From: Pyrocephalus nanus
Lineage: Eukaryota > Chordata > Aves > Passeriformes > Tyrannidae
Reading direction: 5' to 3'
Assembly: GCA_038380795.1 (NCBI GenBank)
Contig: CM076261.1
Location: 34,311,866 to 34,375,865 of the forward strand
Length of the DNA stretch: 64,000 nt
Shown here: piece by piece, positions 21,088 to 32,811 of the stretch
How positions within the stretch are numbered: position 1 is the stretch's first letter
Layout: every line of letters starts with the position of its first letter
Program-made: the position numbers and the translations under genes
Notes under the pieces: model-generated
What the model was told of the DNA's origin: nothing
Seen by the model: the letters and a program-made list of their open reading frames with translations, nothing else
The model's database searches: none

Positions 21088-23750
21088 CATATGGTTCAGT
21101 ACATACACACACACATATGTATCACTGTTTGTCAATATTGTGAAAAACATTCAGAAAACAATTTGGTATTCCTAAAAGACAGAAATAGAGTTGCTCAACA
21201 GAAATACCTATATGTGATCATTTTTCAAAGCCTTATGACTGTGAATTGGACAACTATGGTAACTTAATCAAAATGCAAGTTGTCATCACAAAATGATTTC
21301 ACACAATACTTAAATTTGTATTATTAATTATGTTGTCTGGTAATAAAATATAAGCAATAGAGGTAAAGGGTTTAATAAAATTTGTATATTGTTATATAAA
21401 AATTGATTTATACTGTTAGAATCACTAATAGAATATATGACAAAAATAAAACTTTTAAAGTAAATATGTGCAAACTTAAAATACATTCTGTTTCTTTGCT
21501 GTAACAGTTCCAGGTAATTATATTATAACTAGAAAATAAGGAATGGACACGTAATAAGAACATGCACTCTCTTATTATCTTTAAAAGCTCAAGGAGAAGA
21601 ATAAGCAATATATTCCAGAGCAAAAGGTATGACGTCCCTCCAGGCAGACACTGTCATCTTCAGAATGATGTATGCACAGGTATTCTTTTCATGTACTCTC
21701 AAGAAAGTTTATATTTATGATGTTATGCCTAATGAGAAAACTGTGCTCCAAATAATCTTTATGTTTTAGCAATTAGTCATCACATAGGAAACTATTAGTG
21801 GTGTACCAGTTTTATAGTAGGGCATATGGTGAGGAAAGGCCCACTTGCCACCAATGAGATGGTGGCACCATGTACTTCCCTGGCTGTTACGTAGAGGCTG
21901 TAAGATACAAGCCTCTGTGCCCACCCCCTCACCTCTGTGCTTCATTACATGAACTAAGTGCAATTTTCCACCTTGACTTTATCTTCTCTCTTTTACTGTA
22001 AGACTTTACATTGGATGGGCACACCACAATAGTTTAGAAAAGTTAATACAGGACTAACAGATCCTCCTATCATGTTAAAGAAAATTTACCTGAGCTCTAG
22101 GTAATTATAAGAATATTGGAAAAACTTGATAATGACACTTTGCACATTGACATATAACTTACCTCCTTCTCTAATTTTGTGATAGCTGTTTAAATACTTG
22201 CTTAAACATAAACTTTTTAACCAAAGCTTTAAGATAATGTGGTAGTAACATCCAGATAAAGGCAATAAAGATAAAAACATCATGACATTTTCCTATTACA
22301 CAGGTGTCAACAAGGCATTTTAAATAATTTGAAGACTTTGAAAAAGTTGTCAGTCTAAAAATCACTTAAAAAAAAGGCAATTTAGGAATTTGCTAACCTA
22401 CAAAATGTTTAAATCATCTCAAGCACTACTATTGAACTAATTGGTTATTTAAGGTTGAAAGAAAGCAAAATAAGCATTTGCTTTCCTTCTGAATACTGAT
22501 TACTAGTAATCTTTTTTCTTCAGAAGAACAAAACTCCAACTGATGGATACGAAATGAAAAACTGAATATAGCAACACAACCATAACATTTATATTTGCTA
22601 TTCTGTTGTCTATTCTCTACTGCATGTCATTACAACTGAAATATTATTTCTTCCTATATATTTAGGGGGAAAAAAAAGACAAAGTATTGAACACTATGAG
22701 GGAATTCTATGTATTACAAATAGAAATGTTGGGAGATCCAACACAGTAGCTAAACAAATAACATAGATCTGATATTCAGAACAGTTTGGGGGGAAGGGGG
22801 GAACAGAGGTGAAGAGTGTAAATTAATCCAAATAAAGCAGACTTGAGGAAGAATGTCAAGATTATGATGTGAGATGTGAGAAAGACAAAATAAATTAGTT
22901 TTTAAAGCAGTCTTTTCAAACAAAGTATTTTTTTTCTTGCTTCCCCAAAACAGAATCTCTTTTCTGTATTATCTCTCACACAGACCCCAATCTCAAAGAA
23001 GAGCAACATCAGGTAACTAGTTTGATCAGTCGCAATGGAAGCCTTTGGTCTGTGTGCTGATACGTTCTGGAGCACTCAAATTAGTTTAGCAATTAACTGC
23101 TTATGACTTCTGCAATGTAACCATCTGGCTTTCAGATCTGGGGAAATATTTTGTAAGAAGCCTGGAAACCTCTTGAAAACACACTGTGATCAATGATAGT
23201 TTTAACAACATGTTCAGAGGACTGAAATAAAGGCATCCTGACAAATTCGTGAATTTCCTAAAAGCATGATTTCATGGACACATTTTAATACTGATTTATA
23301 TTGTATCTGAAATGCAATCACACACAGAGCAAAGGCTACATTATAATAATATCTCTTCAGTATTACTTAATTTTTAGGGTTTTGTCATTTATATTTGAAT
23401 TTGAAAATAGGGGGGAAATTACTGATAATTTCAACCATTGATTGATGCTATCCAGCATCCTGTTTAGCTCTGCATAGATGTTTGCAGATACAAAAAAAAA
23501 AAAATGTCACTCAATAAACACAGAGATTTACACAAAGTCCATCAGCACCACCACACCATAGGATGTTTTGAAAGGAATATTTAAAAGACAAGAAACATGT
23601 ATCCTCCCTACCCTAGATTAAATATTAAGAATTGAAATACCAAAACCACAGAGCCATTCACATAAAAAATTATGTGAAATATTCAAGATAAGTACTTTTT
23701 ATACATCTCTGTTATAGGCACACTTGCAGCATATTTGTTATTCAGAGCTA

Positions 23751-23782
23751 AACTCGTCATTAAACCAACTCATCATTAAACC
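23751..23782. repeat. Two-copy 16-bp tandem duplication
   Basis: AACTCGTCATTAAACC is followed directly by AACTCATCATTAAACC, with one mismatch that is a CpG-to-CpA change. It is a small local duplication. Confidence 0.85.
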
Positions 23783-24121
23783 ATCTGTGTAAAGATTAGG
23801 TACGTTATACTGGTCATCACATGACTAATTTGTATAAGATAAATTTGAAACATTATAATGATAAATCATGGCTCGCATTTGAAAATCTTGTATACCAGGG
23901 CTAAATTTTATTTCTCACCATAAATTGTTTCTGCACTGCCTTTTTTTTTTTTCCCCCTAAGGAAAAAGGCTGCTTAGGTGTTTTCAAAGTTGTTTGAAGT
24001 CAAATTCACATTCCTTACCTTCTTTCTTTTTAATTGAACCTTATTACTTTAAAGGTCAATGCTGAAGAAATTCCCCCTCCCGTCCCCCCGTATTCACACA
24101 CACAGGATTGAGCGCTTAAGG

Positions 24122-24144
24122 AAAAAAAAAAAAAAAAAAAAAAA
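24122..24144. repeat. Homopolymer A run
   Basis: Twenty-three consecutive A residues, followed by further A-rich sequence. No transposon body was recognised next to it. Confidence 0.9.
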
Positions 24145-24657
24145 GGAAAAAAATAAAAAGGACATAAAAATATGGCAGATACATTTTTCAGTCCCAGGAA
24201 TTTCACACCATATCGTAGCTATTTTCCCTCTCAACTGAGGCCCTAGTTTGGCACACTGTATTTTCCTTTTTATCAGCACTGATCTTCCTAGCCATCACCG
24301 CCGAAGTAGTTGCACCCACACCTATGTACCTATGTATTTCAGAGCCGCTGCCCGACCTGGTGGAGGGCTGGACGCCTGCAAAGCGGGAAGGAGAAGGTGC
24401 AGCTCTTTTCTCTCCCTCCACTGCTCCCTCTTCCTATAGGTACTGCTGACTCGCACACTTTGTTTAGAACTTATTGAAGTTTTGCGATTCCAAACCGGGA
24501 TGAGCAGGGAATACAGGCTGCTAATCCACACGGACAGATTTCTCGCGCGTGCCTCTGCAGCTCCTCCGTGGAGGCAGCTTCCCTTTATGCAGTGTTCCAG
24601 GAGCCCCCACACCACAGCCCCAGCCACCGCGGCACCATCCCAACCTCCCCTTCCCGA

Positions 24658-24676
24658 CCCCCCCCCCCCCCCCCCC
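24658..24676. repeat. C19 homopolymer (G19 on minus strand)
   Basis: Nineteen consecutive C residues, preceded by several short C-runs. On the minus strand this is a G-run lying within about 20 nt downstream of the candidate splice donor. Such runs form G-quadruplexes and are prone to length error in assembly. Confidence 0.9.
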
Positions 24677-24699
24677 ATCCCCAGGAAAAGCCGCCTTAC

Positions 24700-24773
24700 C
24701 TGCTACATGGAGCTGCAGCAGCACCGACAGCACCAGCAGTATGCACAGCGGCAAAGCCTCGTTCTCTGAATCA
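24700..24773 (-). CDS. Candidate minus-strand exon encoding a hydrophobic segment
   Basis: On the minus strand the frame ending at 24,700 reads DSENEALPL followed by CILLVLSVLLQLHVA, a leucine-rich stretch of about 15 residues that could be a signal-peptide core or a membrane segment. It ends at CAG|GTAAGG, eight of nine positions of the vertebrate donor consensus. The frame has no ATG before the in-frame TGA near 24,810. Two readings are therefore open. One is a 74-bp internal exon using the weak acceptor TTTATTGCTACAG just upstream, which would be phase 2 to phase 1. The other is the tail of a non-coding first exon in which the hydrophobic frame is incidental, helped by CTG repeats. I do not recognise the protein. 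Any partner exons would lie at lower coordinates or outside the window. Confidence 0.3.
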
Positions 24774-25615
24774 CTGTAGCAATAAACTGCCCTTTCTCTT
24801 GTTCCCCTTCATACACAAAGGATCTCACAGGCAGGGAAGGCAGGTAGAACCCACTTTCTCACTGGAAGGATTGGCTCCCTTCTCAGATACGACTGAATCC
24901 CTCTCCGTGGTTCCCTACACATTTACCCTTCAGATCTATACTGCGCTTCAGCAGCAGCCTGAGCTCAACTGCAGCTGATAGAGACCAGCCAATTGGTATT
25001 GAGGATTCCCTTTCTGTAACCCCCTCCCACAGAAATACACCGTCTGCATTTGAAATTTTGTTAGTTGTGAAAAGTAGTTTTAACCCCTTGCTTGAAAACC
25101 ACCCTGTGCTTTTGGAGCTCCAGATAATCTGCTGGTTTCTTTTTCATTAAGAAAGCTCTGACTGATCAAAGTATCCCCAGCTGGACTTTTTAGAGCTTGG
25201 TAACATTTAGTGAGAAAACTAAAATATCTGACACAGCAATCAACTGACTGGGACGATGATGTGATTGCAATGTAGTAGATACATGACAAAATCAACAACC
25301 TCCCCCCGGGAAAAAAAAAAAAACAAAAAAACAACAACACCAAAAAAAAACTCCTAAGAAACTGCACTGCAATATATCATCCAGATATCATCCTCATTTT
25401 TTCCCCACAGACCTCCTGTATTTCTCACCACAAAACATGTCTGCACTACAATCAAACAAGAAAAAAAGACTTAAATAGTTGCATATACAATCACTGTTGT
25501 AAAATAGGTTAAAGCCTGAAAGCCTGTTTTTTTTTTTTTTAACTTAAAGGTATGCTACACGAATTACTGCAAGAATAGAACATTTAAAAAGGACTCTACA
25601 TTAAATTTTCAATAC

Positions 25616-25637
25616 AAAAAAAAAAAAAAAAAAAAAA
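25616..25637. repeat. Homopolymer A run
   Basis: Twenty-two consecutive A residues, followed by ACACAAAAAAAACC-type low-complexity sequence. No associated retroposon body was seen on the 5' side. Confidence 0.9.
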
Positions 25638-27762
25638 CACAAAAAAAACCTGGCTAAAACACACAAACGTAGAGATAAGTCGGTCCTGTAACCTTAGCAC
25701 TGCCCCCTTAACATAGACAATGAAATCTTCACAGTATTTCAATATTCTCAAGTTTGTACTTGCAAATTAGATAGCCTGCCCAGTAAAAACACACAGGCTT
25801 CCTCAATTTAGTTGATAAGAGTGCAATGCTATATATAACATAATACTCAGTTGACAGAGACAGGCAAATAGATTTCAGATGCATGCATGGATTTTAACGT
25901 GACAGGCAGCAACTTCTTTTAGTCAAATAGGGACACAGGGCTCACTGCACTGGGAAACACAAAGCAGCTATCACAGATGAGGCCTTCCTCTCAGTCAACT
26001 CTTCTTCCCTTGGACAAAGGGGAAATTAGTACAACTTTCTGCATTACAAAGCCATAGTTCAGAAAAGTTTGGCTTCTGGCTAATGGGCCATTTGCAACCT
26101 GTTAGGATAATTTATATGGCCTGTAGGCTCAGTTTCAGCAGCCCTCTTTTCCAAAAGTAACTCGTGGAAGAGGATAGGGTGTACAGAGCTGCTCTGGTAG
26201 TGCCTGCAAGGCAGCTTTGAATTCCCTGACTCTCAGGGAATTGCTTCTCATAATGTGTTGTCCTTTCTGAGCATGGTGCCTCCAACAGAAAAATCCACGT
26301 GGTCCATACTTCATCATCGGAGAAGCCTGAAAGAATCTTTATCAGTCTGCTCACGTGTACTTCTCAGATCAAGTCAGAGAGCATTCTGCAGAAAGTAGTA
26401 ACTATGCAGGATATGTACTGCAAGAAGTAAAAAGTATACACTGTATCTGAAGCACACCAACATCATAAAATTCAGAATGCCAGATTGATCATACTGTGCA
26501 TCTATATGATGTAAACACACATGCACAACTGGCTATATTGAGAAAAGACCTTAAATTGCTGTCCAGTTGAAGGGAATAGTAGGCTTTCTAACAAGCCAGA
26601 AAGTCATAAAACAACAGATGTTTGACTAAGATTAAGATTTTCTATCTTTGTCCATGCTAGACACTGTTTCACAATTGAAATCAAATGGCATGTAGCTGTG
26701 ACACTTGCTCACTTGACATTTAACTAAAACCAGATTCCTAGGATGACATGAAAAGAGGGCATTTCTTCTTCCCAGAGTTAATAGCTTGGGAGCTATGGTG
26801 TATCTAAAGGAACAAAACAAAACCAAAACCTTCTCATCTCAGTGAGCACCAAGCCCACCAAGATGAAAGATTCTGATATCAATGGCAGGGAAATGGTCTC
26901 CTCTACAGCTGGTCAGCCCTCTCAGTCCAGCAGCAGTCCTGTCCTGTAGCTCTCTCTCATCCCTTACAGACATGATGTGTGCTCAAAACTAATACATGAG
27001 CTATTCATCAAAGTTCAGCTTCCTCAAAAATGTCAGTTACTCTGTTGTATGGGAAAATGCTGGTAGTTAACCAGAAAAAAACCTATATGCTCTAAGAGCT
27101 GGTTATATAGATTACCAAACCCACTACATTCTCCTCTTTCGGTGTTGTTCAAAAAGTCAACTAATGGAGTCTTATCTTTGGCATGAAAAGAGCTGCGAGT
27201 GTCATGACAGACTGAAAAAATTCCTAGGGACATAATAAATGAAACAATTTCTTTTACTGTCTATCATGTGAACAAGCCATGAAAGTGTCCTCCAATCATT
27301 ATTTATAGAAATGTAGTGACTGGAGAAAAGTTTAGGATATTCCATACTTTAAATCTGGGAGATCATTAGCAAGTATATTTTTTGTGGTAAATCAGTCCTA
27401 TTAATTGAGGACAAGGAAAATGTTGTTACTGCATTTCCTTTAATAGATGGCTTTAAAAAGTTCATTCAGTTCATTTAGTCTAGTTGTTTTCTTATAATGG
27501 AAGATACCAATAATAAGGCTCATACTAGCTGCAAAACTAATGCAACATTTAAAAGCCTGGTTTAAATTATCTTTATTTTAGCTTTACAGTTTTACTTAAA
27601 GTTTGACAATTGAAAGTTCAAAAGAAATCCTAGAAAACAGACCAGTGTCATTTACATAGAACCATACAAGTCTTTGCAAAGTCACCAAGTTAAATTGCTA
27701 ATTTTAGTCTCCAATTTTGCTATCTGTCATAAAGAATTATGTGTGTGTTTTAAAATTCCATT

Positions 27763-27792
27763 TGTTTTTAAAAAATATATTTTTAAAAAACA
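27763..27792. repeat. AT-rich palindrome
   Basis: A 30-bp near-perfect palindrome with terminal TG/CA and a central ATATAT. It is made of alternating T and A tracts, so a chance origin is likely. Confidence 0.6.
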
Positions 27793-28794
27793 CTGAAGCA
27801 TGAACAACTCATTTCTTAGTGTCACTTCAAAGGGGAGATAGGGCTACTTGGTTATAAGAGAATACTCGTTAAAGTTGAAAATGTATGTAGGATGGAAGAA
27901 AATGCATCCAGAAACACTGGTATTACGCCTTCTTGAAAAGGCGCTTGCATGCCAGTAGAAGTAAACATGAATGAATTCTGCCTTATATCCCCTGCAATTA
28001 TTTTAATACTCATCCAGATAACTCAAGCCTCTTGCTTTCTCTTTGCTAGATGTTCAGAATGCTCCTTCAAAGATCCTTCAAAGACCCCTGTTAAGAAAAT
28101 GCAGCCTGGACAAATACCCATTATGGAGTCTAAAAGAAAGATTTCCCACTCCAGCCCAAAAAAAAATATAAAAAATCTGAGACTTTTAGCCTTGCAGACT
28201 CATGGAAGCACATTTATATGAATAATTGAATTTATTTATGCAACAACTTATTAATCTGATTTGGAGATGGTAGAAGTTAAGGTTTAGTCATTTCTATGAG
28301 AATTCACTCCTCTACAGATTTTAAACTGCGATTAAAAACCCAAGTGCTGTACAACGTAAGTAAAAGGGATCTGAGATGTCGCTGAAGAACATCTTAAACT
28401 GATAAATATCTACATGTATATATAAGAGCAGGCAAGCAGTCTTTGCCTGAGAGTTCCCTTTTGTTTGGGTAACCTTGTTCTAGAAAGGATTCAAAGAGAA
28501 AGCTTAATTTTATAGGTACACTGACTAGGAATCTATAGTGACCTGTATAATTTCTGAAACTTCTGCAGTTAGACCTCCCTAAACTTAAATCACTACACTA
28601 TAGTAATAAAGTGATAACCTACCTCTTAATAGTGCCCTGCCTAGTTTGCCACTTTCCATGTAACCCTCAGACTTGTGCTTTTACTGGAGTTCTTATTACA
28701 GATTGTTACAGTGACACCTAGAGAAACCAGCCAGAGATCCAGCATTATCTGGATAGTATTTGAAGTCCGTCCCTAAGATCACAAGCAGATTAAA

Positions 28795-28955
28795 TCACAT
28801 CCAGATGATGTCTAGAAACCTCTGAGGACAGAGAATTCACAATCTCTCAACTTGCCTCTTCCACATTTTAGCTAGGTTTACAGGTGAAAGATTTTCCAGG
28901 TGTTTAACTTTAAACTGCCTGGTTGAAATTTAAGTCCTCTGGGTTTTGCTCTACA
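28795..28955 (-). mobile_element. Possible very old CR1 fragment
   Basis: The order of phrases on the + strand (CACATCCAGATGATG, AGAGAATTCACAATCTCTC, a TTTTCCAGGTGTTTAAC stretch, GAAATTTAAGTCCTCTGGG) parallels the reverse complement of the CR1 3' region at high divergence. No 3' terminus is recognisable. This may be a relic of a bird- or sauropsid-wide CR1 subfamily, or chance. Confidence 0.35.
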
Positions 28956-29802
28956 TACACTATGGTTTAGCATACTGTGTATTATTCTCTTCTTTTTTGC
29001 TGTGATATTTCATATCATGCAGCTATGAAATACAGATATATCATCTCTAACAATCCCCATTCCTTCCATCTCTCTTCAAAGGACATTTTGCCTCCTAGAT
29101 TCTGATCATTCTTTTTTGCTCTGCTCTCTTCCCTATTCAACAGATTTCCTGTTTCCTAAAATTAAATGCCTAATACTGGATACAATAGGGCTTCAGTGTT
29201 CTGTGATGGTAAGGCACATCCTGAGGATTATTAGAAAAGTAATGCCTTCAAATTTAAGCACTGACTTTCTGCAGGGTCAATGCTATTCTTCTCTCTGTCA
29301 TACTGTTATAGTAATAACCAGTCCCTTCTCCGAAGAACTTGCATTTTAAACAAAAAATGAGAGAGAACATTCAGATGCAATCAGTGCAGCATCACAAAAT
29401 GAACTGAACAGTTCAGGCATCATTGACTGTTTAGTTGTTGTCTCCAGCACAGATACTGAGACAAAACAAGATGCAATAGTGTTCAAATGAGGCATTATGA
29501 ACTTCTCGTATTTCTTACTACATCCTCCTTCAAAGCTTTCAGTTTGTCAGTGTCCATGTCACTACCTTGGTTGTATCCAACTGCCTATTTTCCATAATGT
29601 CTATATGTCCACAACTGAAGTGGTTTTCATCCATCTACCATGGGAAGATGCACCTCTAAGACACAAAACCTAACCTGTATCACAATTATTTGTAAATTAT
29701 TTAATATAAAATATCTATTTACCCTTTTTTTTTCCAACTTTGCAATTGATACTGTTTCTTAGAATGTGTTCTGTGGATTTAACAATTTTTTTTACTCGTG
29801 TC
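28956..29802. other. AT-rich non-coding stretch
   Basis: Pyrimidine-rich to AT-rich unique sequence directly upstream of the LTR. No gene is seen; the 77-codon plus-strand frame at 29,116-29,349 has no recognisable domain. Confidence 0.55.
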
Positions 29803-30807
29803 TGTCATGGTTTTGCTTGTTCTTGGAAACTAAGCAGGAATTTTCCCTTCCTCATGCCCACTGTGTGAAGGGGATATTGAATGAGCAGGTTGGCTGTGGC
29901 CTGGGCAACTGACTAACACAAAAGAAGTGGCTGGTAGAACCACACTCCAAGTTGATGGCCCTCAAGATTTTGTCTGTGGGGAGGGGTGAGGAGTTCTTTT
30001 TTACTTTTTTTTCTCCTCTCCAGGGAAATGGCATGGACTTCATTGTTGCCTGAGCTGGGAGAAGGTCTGGGTAGCAGGAGCTCCAAGGTGGCTTTGTTCT
30101 TGGCCTGGCTGCCTGGCAGCCTTTAAGCTGCTTGGATTTTTATCAGATAGGAACTGTTCGGGAGAAGGGTTGCCTTCTTTCCCCTCCTCCATTCCTGTTT
30201 GGTTTTTTTTTTCTGGCCAGCGGTTCTCATGCACATCAAAGGAGAGGGAAAGCCTCATCACATGGTTCAGCCAGCAGGACAGAGTGAGTTCCCATTGGGC
30301 AGAACCTTTTTTTTACTTTCCCTCCTTTCTTCCCTTTCCCGGTGATGGGGAGGGAAGACCTCCATTATCAGCTTCTCCAGGACACCCCGGGGGAGCCTCC
30401 CACGTGGTGACCCCCAGTGATACAACAACACCCCCTGCTGGCTGACACAGGGCACTGCAGGCTTTGTATCTCCAGTGATCCAACAGCGCTTCCTGCTGAC
30501 TGTGGTTAAAATTGCACCAAAGGGCACGAACTGGACTGTTTACTTTTTTGTTTTGTTTTGTTTGTTTGTTTTGAAGGGGATTGTTTTTGGGTGTAGTACT
30601 ACTGTTTGGTTGTTTTATTTGTGTTCTTTTGTTGTTCTGCCAATACACACATATCTTTTAATAAAGGGATGTTATTTTTCTTTTTTCCCACATTTTTCTC
30701 AATTGGAGCCTCTTAATTTCAGATTTACAATTGCTTAGAGGGAGGAGTTTGGGTCTTCCTCATAACTCATCCTCAGCAAATCGCCTATGTCTCATTAAAC
30801 TGAGACA
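29803..30807 (+). mobile_element. Solo LTR of an avian endogenous retrovirus, nearly full length
   Basis: About 1 kb, much more GC-rich than its surroundings. It begins TGTCATGGTTT and ends AAACTGAGACA at 30,797-30,807. These are imperfect inverted repeats of each other with the TG...CA ends expected of an LTR. A polyadenylation signal AATAAA is at 30,659-30,664, followed by T-rich and G/T-rich sequence as in an R-U5 region. No gag, pol or env sequence adjoins it on either side, so it is a solo LTR left by recombination between two LTRs. I recognise the wording as a known bird LTR type, probably of the ERVL-like group, but the exact family name needs a library search. The flanking five bases (GTGTC and TTATC) match at only three positions, so no clean target duplication remains. 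Short frames inside it are shadows. Confidence 0.82.
30659..30664 (+). terminator. LTR polyadenylation signal
   Basis: Canonical AATAAA about 150 bp before the LTR's 3' terminus, placed as in retroviral R regions. It is followed by a T-rich downstream element. Confidence 0.6.
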
Positions 30808-32811
30808 TTATCTTAGAAAATGACATAATTACTGCTAAAAAGCATTGAGCAGATTTCACTAGCTGAATAGTTTTCTTTGCTGGTGATTCCAGCACTGAGT
30901 CCCACTTTGCCTGGCCTACTGCTTAAAGCATGAAACAAAGCATCAGGACAATCTTCTTGAATCCTTCTATTTAAACTTATCCTTCTTTAAGACCTGCCTA
31001 CTAATTAAGTTAGCTTTGCTCTCTACCATCATTGTCAACACACACAACTACTCATTTCACTTTCCAGTAAAACAGTCATGTTCTGATGCATTCGCAGAAG
31101 CAGTAAGTCAAATGCAATCATATAGCTAAATCATACACTTATAATGTATGTCAAATTGATGTAAACTGAACCTGGCTGTGTATGAATTTAATTAGCATCA
31201 CCAGCAGCAAATGGATTATCAATGTGAGAGAGACTACAAAGGTTATTGCAGTTTTTAAGAAATACCAACAAAGTTGTCTCAGTAGCACAGGTTAGAACTC
31301 TGTAGTTATCATAGAATGGAATTTAGCTCTAAGTTACATAGACAGTATTTCATAAAATAGTTACTTTTTTTTTAATGTTGATACAAACTTTGTTTTTAAA
31401 TAATTTATTGTATTGATCTACAGTTCCTAAATGGTAAGTTTTCCTCAATATGTATTTTGACAGTATTGTTGAAACTGTTGTGTTCTAGCAAGTTAATCAG
31501 TGTTTTCTTCTGGGGATAAGTACATCTCCATAAATTGTTTCTTGAAAGTTCTTTCACAAGAGTGCAATTATAAATACATACATATTAATGTAATCCATTT
31601 TTAGTCCTTTCTTATTTTACTGAATCCCTAACAAGACAGTGAATTTCTTTTACTGAGAGATAAATTTATTTTCTGCAACTCAGAAACTCTTTTAAATCCC
31701 AATAGAATACCTTCTCTAAGCAATAGACATTACCTTTAAAACAATGTTACATTTTGTTGTTATTATTTTAATTTCTAAGGCAACTATTGAAAGTCTCTTG
31801 ACATGGGTTTTATCTAGATGACACATACAGGCAAAGATTCTCTTAAGAAACAGTGAACTTACATACATTTCCAAATAAATAGCAGTTCTTTATACTTGTT
31901 ATAAGTGCATTTCTGCCTCAGCTAAGATTGCACCTATGTACTTAGGAGCCCTTATCTCCCTCATGTGTTTAGTACTACTATGTAACACTTCAATAGCAAT
32001 TTTATACATGTAGATCTCAAATTAGTTTTCATAGCAGTAGCAGCACTATTTTTGCAAGGAAATAATATAGAAAAAAAATCAGAAAAGAAAATTGAGGAAA
32101 TACTTTCTATAAACAAAGTCTAGATAAGTGTTGAATTACTGAACTTCTACAGTGTGGCAGATCTTAAAAAAGTCACAGCACATATTTGTTTGCAAGTCAT
32201 CTGAAAAAGAGCAACATGTATTTTACACATACCTATTTAAAGTGGTTTAATACCTGCTCACGAAACTGCATGCAACTATTATGACCTCAAAACCCAACAC
32301 TCTGTTTTTACAATTGTCTTGCAACTTTTAACAAGTTCCCTTATTTGTGTGTCTTGCTACACTAATGTGTGAAATGTGAATGCAGATACTTTCATTAGGA
32401 TAGAAACTATTCTGAGAGAAGATTGGATATGTTTCATAGTCAAATACTAGGTAGTGGGGCACTGAAAGGTGTCACATAATTACAAACCTATTAAAGCTTT
32501 TTTTCCAGGCAGTTAGGTTAGGAAAAATCCATTGAGCCTGAGCATGTGAACACTGGGATGAAGTGTTGCCTCAGTGGGTATTTTAGCATTCTCTTTGAGG
32601 GGCAGCAGTTCAACTGAATTCCTTCTTCCTATAGTCTATTCACATCCAGTTTGTGCTCTAACATCAGTCAGTCTGAACAAGGGTGACCTTCCTTTTTTTT
32701 CCATGGTATACCTCTACATCACCCTGAAATTCATTACCCTCTTCTCCTGAGGCTTTTGGAGGTGGCAAGATTTATCAGCTACTGGATATGTGAACACAGT
32801 ATATAGCACAG
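30808..32811. other. AT-rich non-coding stretch
   Basis: No gene or clear transposon. The block at about 31,075-31,270 has the mixed, motif-dense look of a conserved non-coding element (TTTAATTAGCATCACC, ATGGATTATCAATGTGAG). Confidence 0.5.

Larger units (their letters stand above)
21088..24280. other. AT-rich non-coding stretch
   Basis: No gene or recognisable transposon. It holds a (CA)n run near 21,105, a two-copy 16-bp tandem at 23,751-23,782, an A12 run near 23,492 and an A23 run at 24,122-24,144. It borders the CpG-rich block that starts near 24,281. Confidence 0.55.
24281..25000 (-). promoter_or_regulatory. Candidate CpG-rich promoter and first exon region
   Basis: This is the only CpG-rich, GC-rich block in the window: about two dozen CpG dinucleotides lie between 24,290 and 24,775, while flanking DNA has very few. 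A palindromic CCAATTGG box is at 24,989-24,996, and read on the plus strand AGCCAATTG fits an NF-Y site. On the minus strand a strong splice donor follows at 24,694-24,702. CpG-island promoters often extend past the first exon into intron 1, which matches donor plus GC-rich DNA at lower coordinates. No TATA box is evident. The start site would lie between about 24,780 and 24,960. A bidirectional or plus-strand non-coding transcript is possible. The gene is unidentified. Confidence 0.5.
25001..28794. other. AT-rich non-coding stretch
   Basis: No gene recognised. Homopolymer A tracts lie at 25,310-25,350 (interrupted) and 25,616-25,637, with a T-run near 25,528. A 30-bp AT palindrome is at 27,763-27,792. 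Minus-strand frames at 26,112-26,354 and 27,033-27,233 and a plus-strand frame at 27,949-28,221 are short and without domains. Confidence 0.5.

Noticed and set aside
24568..24978. 136-codon proline-rich plus-strand frame across the GC-rich block
   Set aside because: The prolines come from the C-run and C-rich DNA, and competing plus-strand frames also stay open there. The minus-strand donor is the better-supported signal.
29803..30807. Retroviral coding sequence next to the LTR
   Set aside because: Flanks on both sides were read for gag/pol-like frames and none was found; only the LTR remains.
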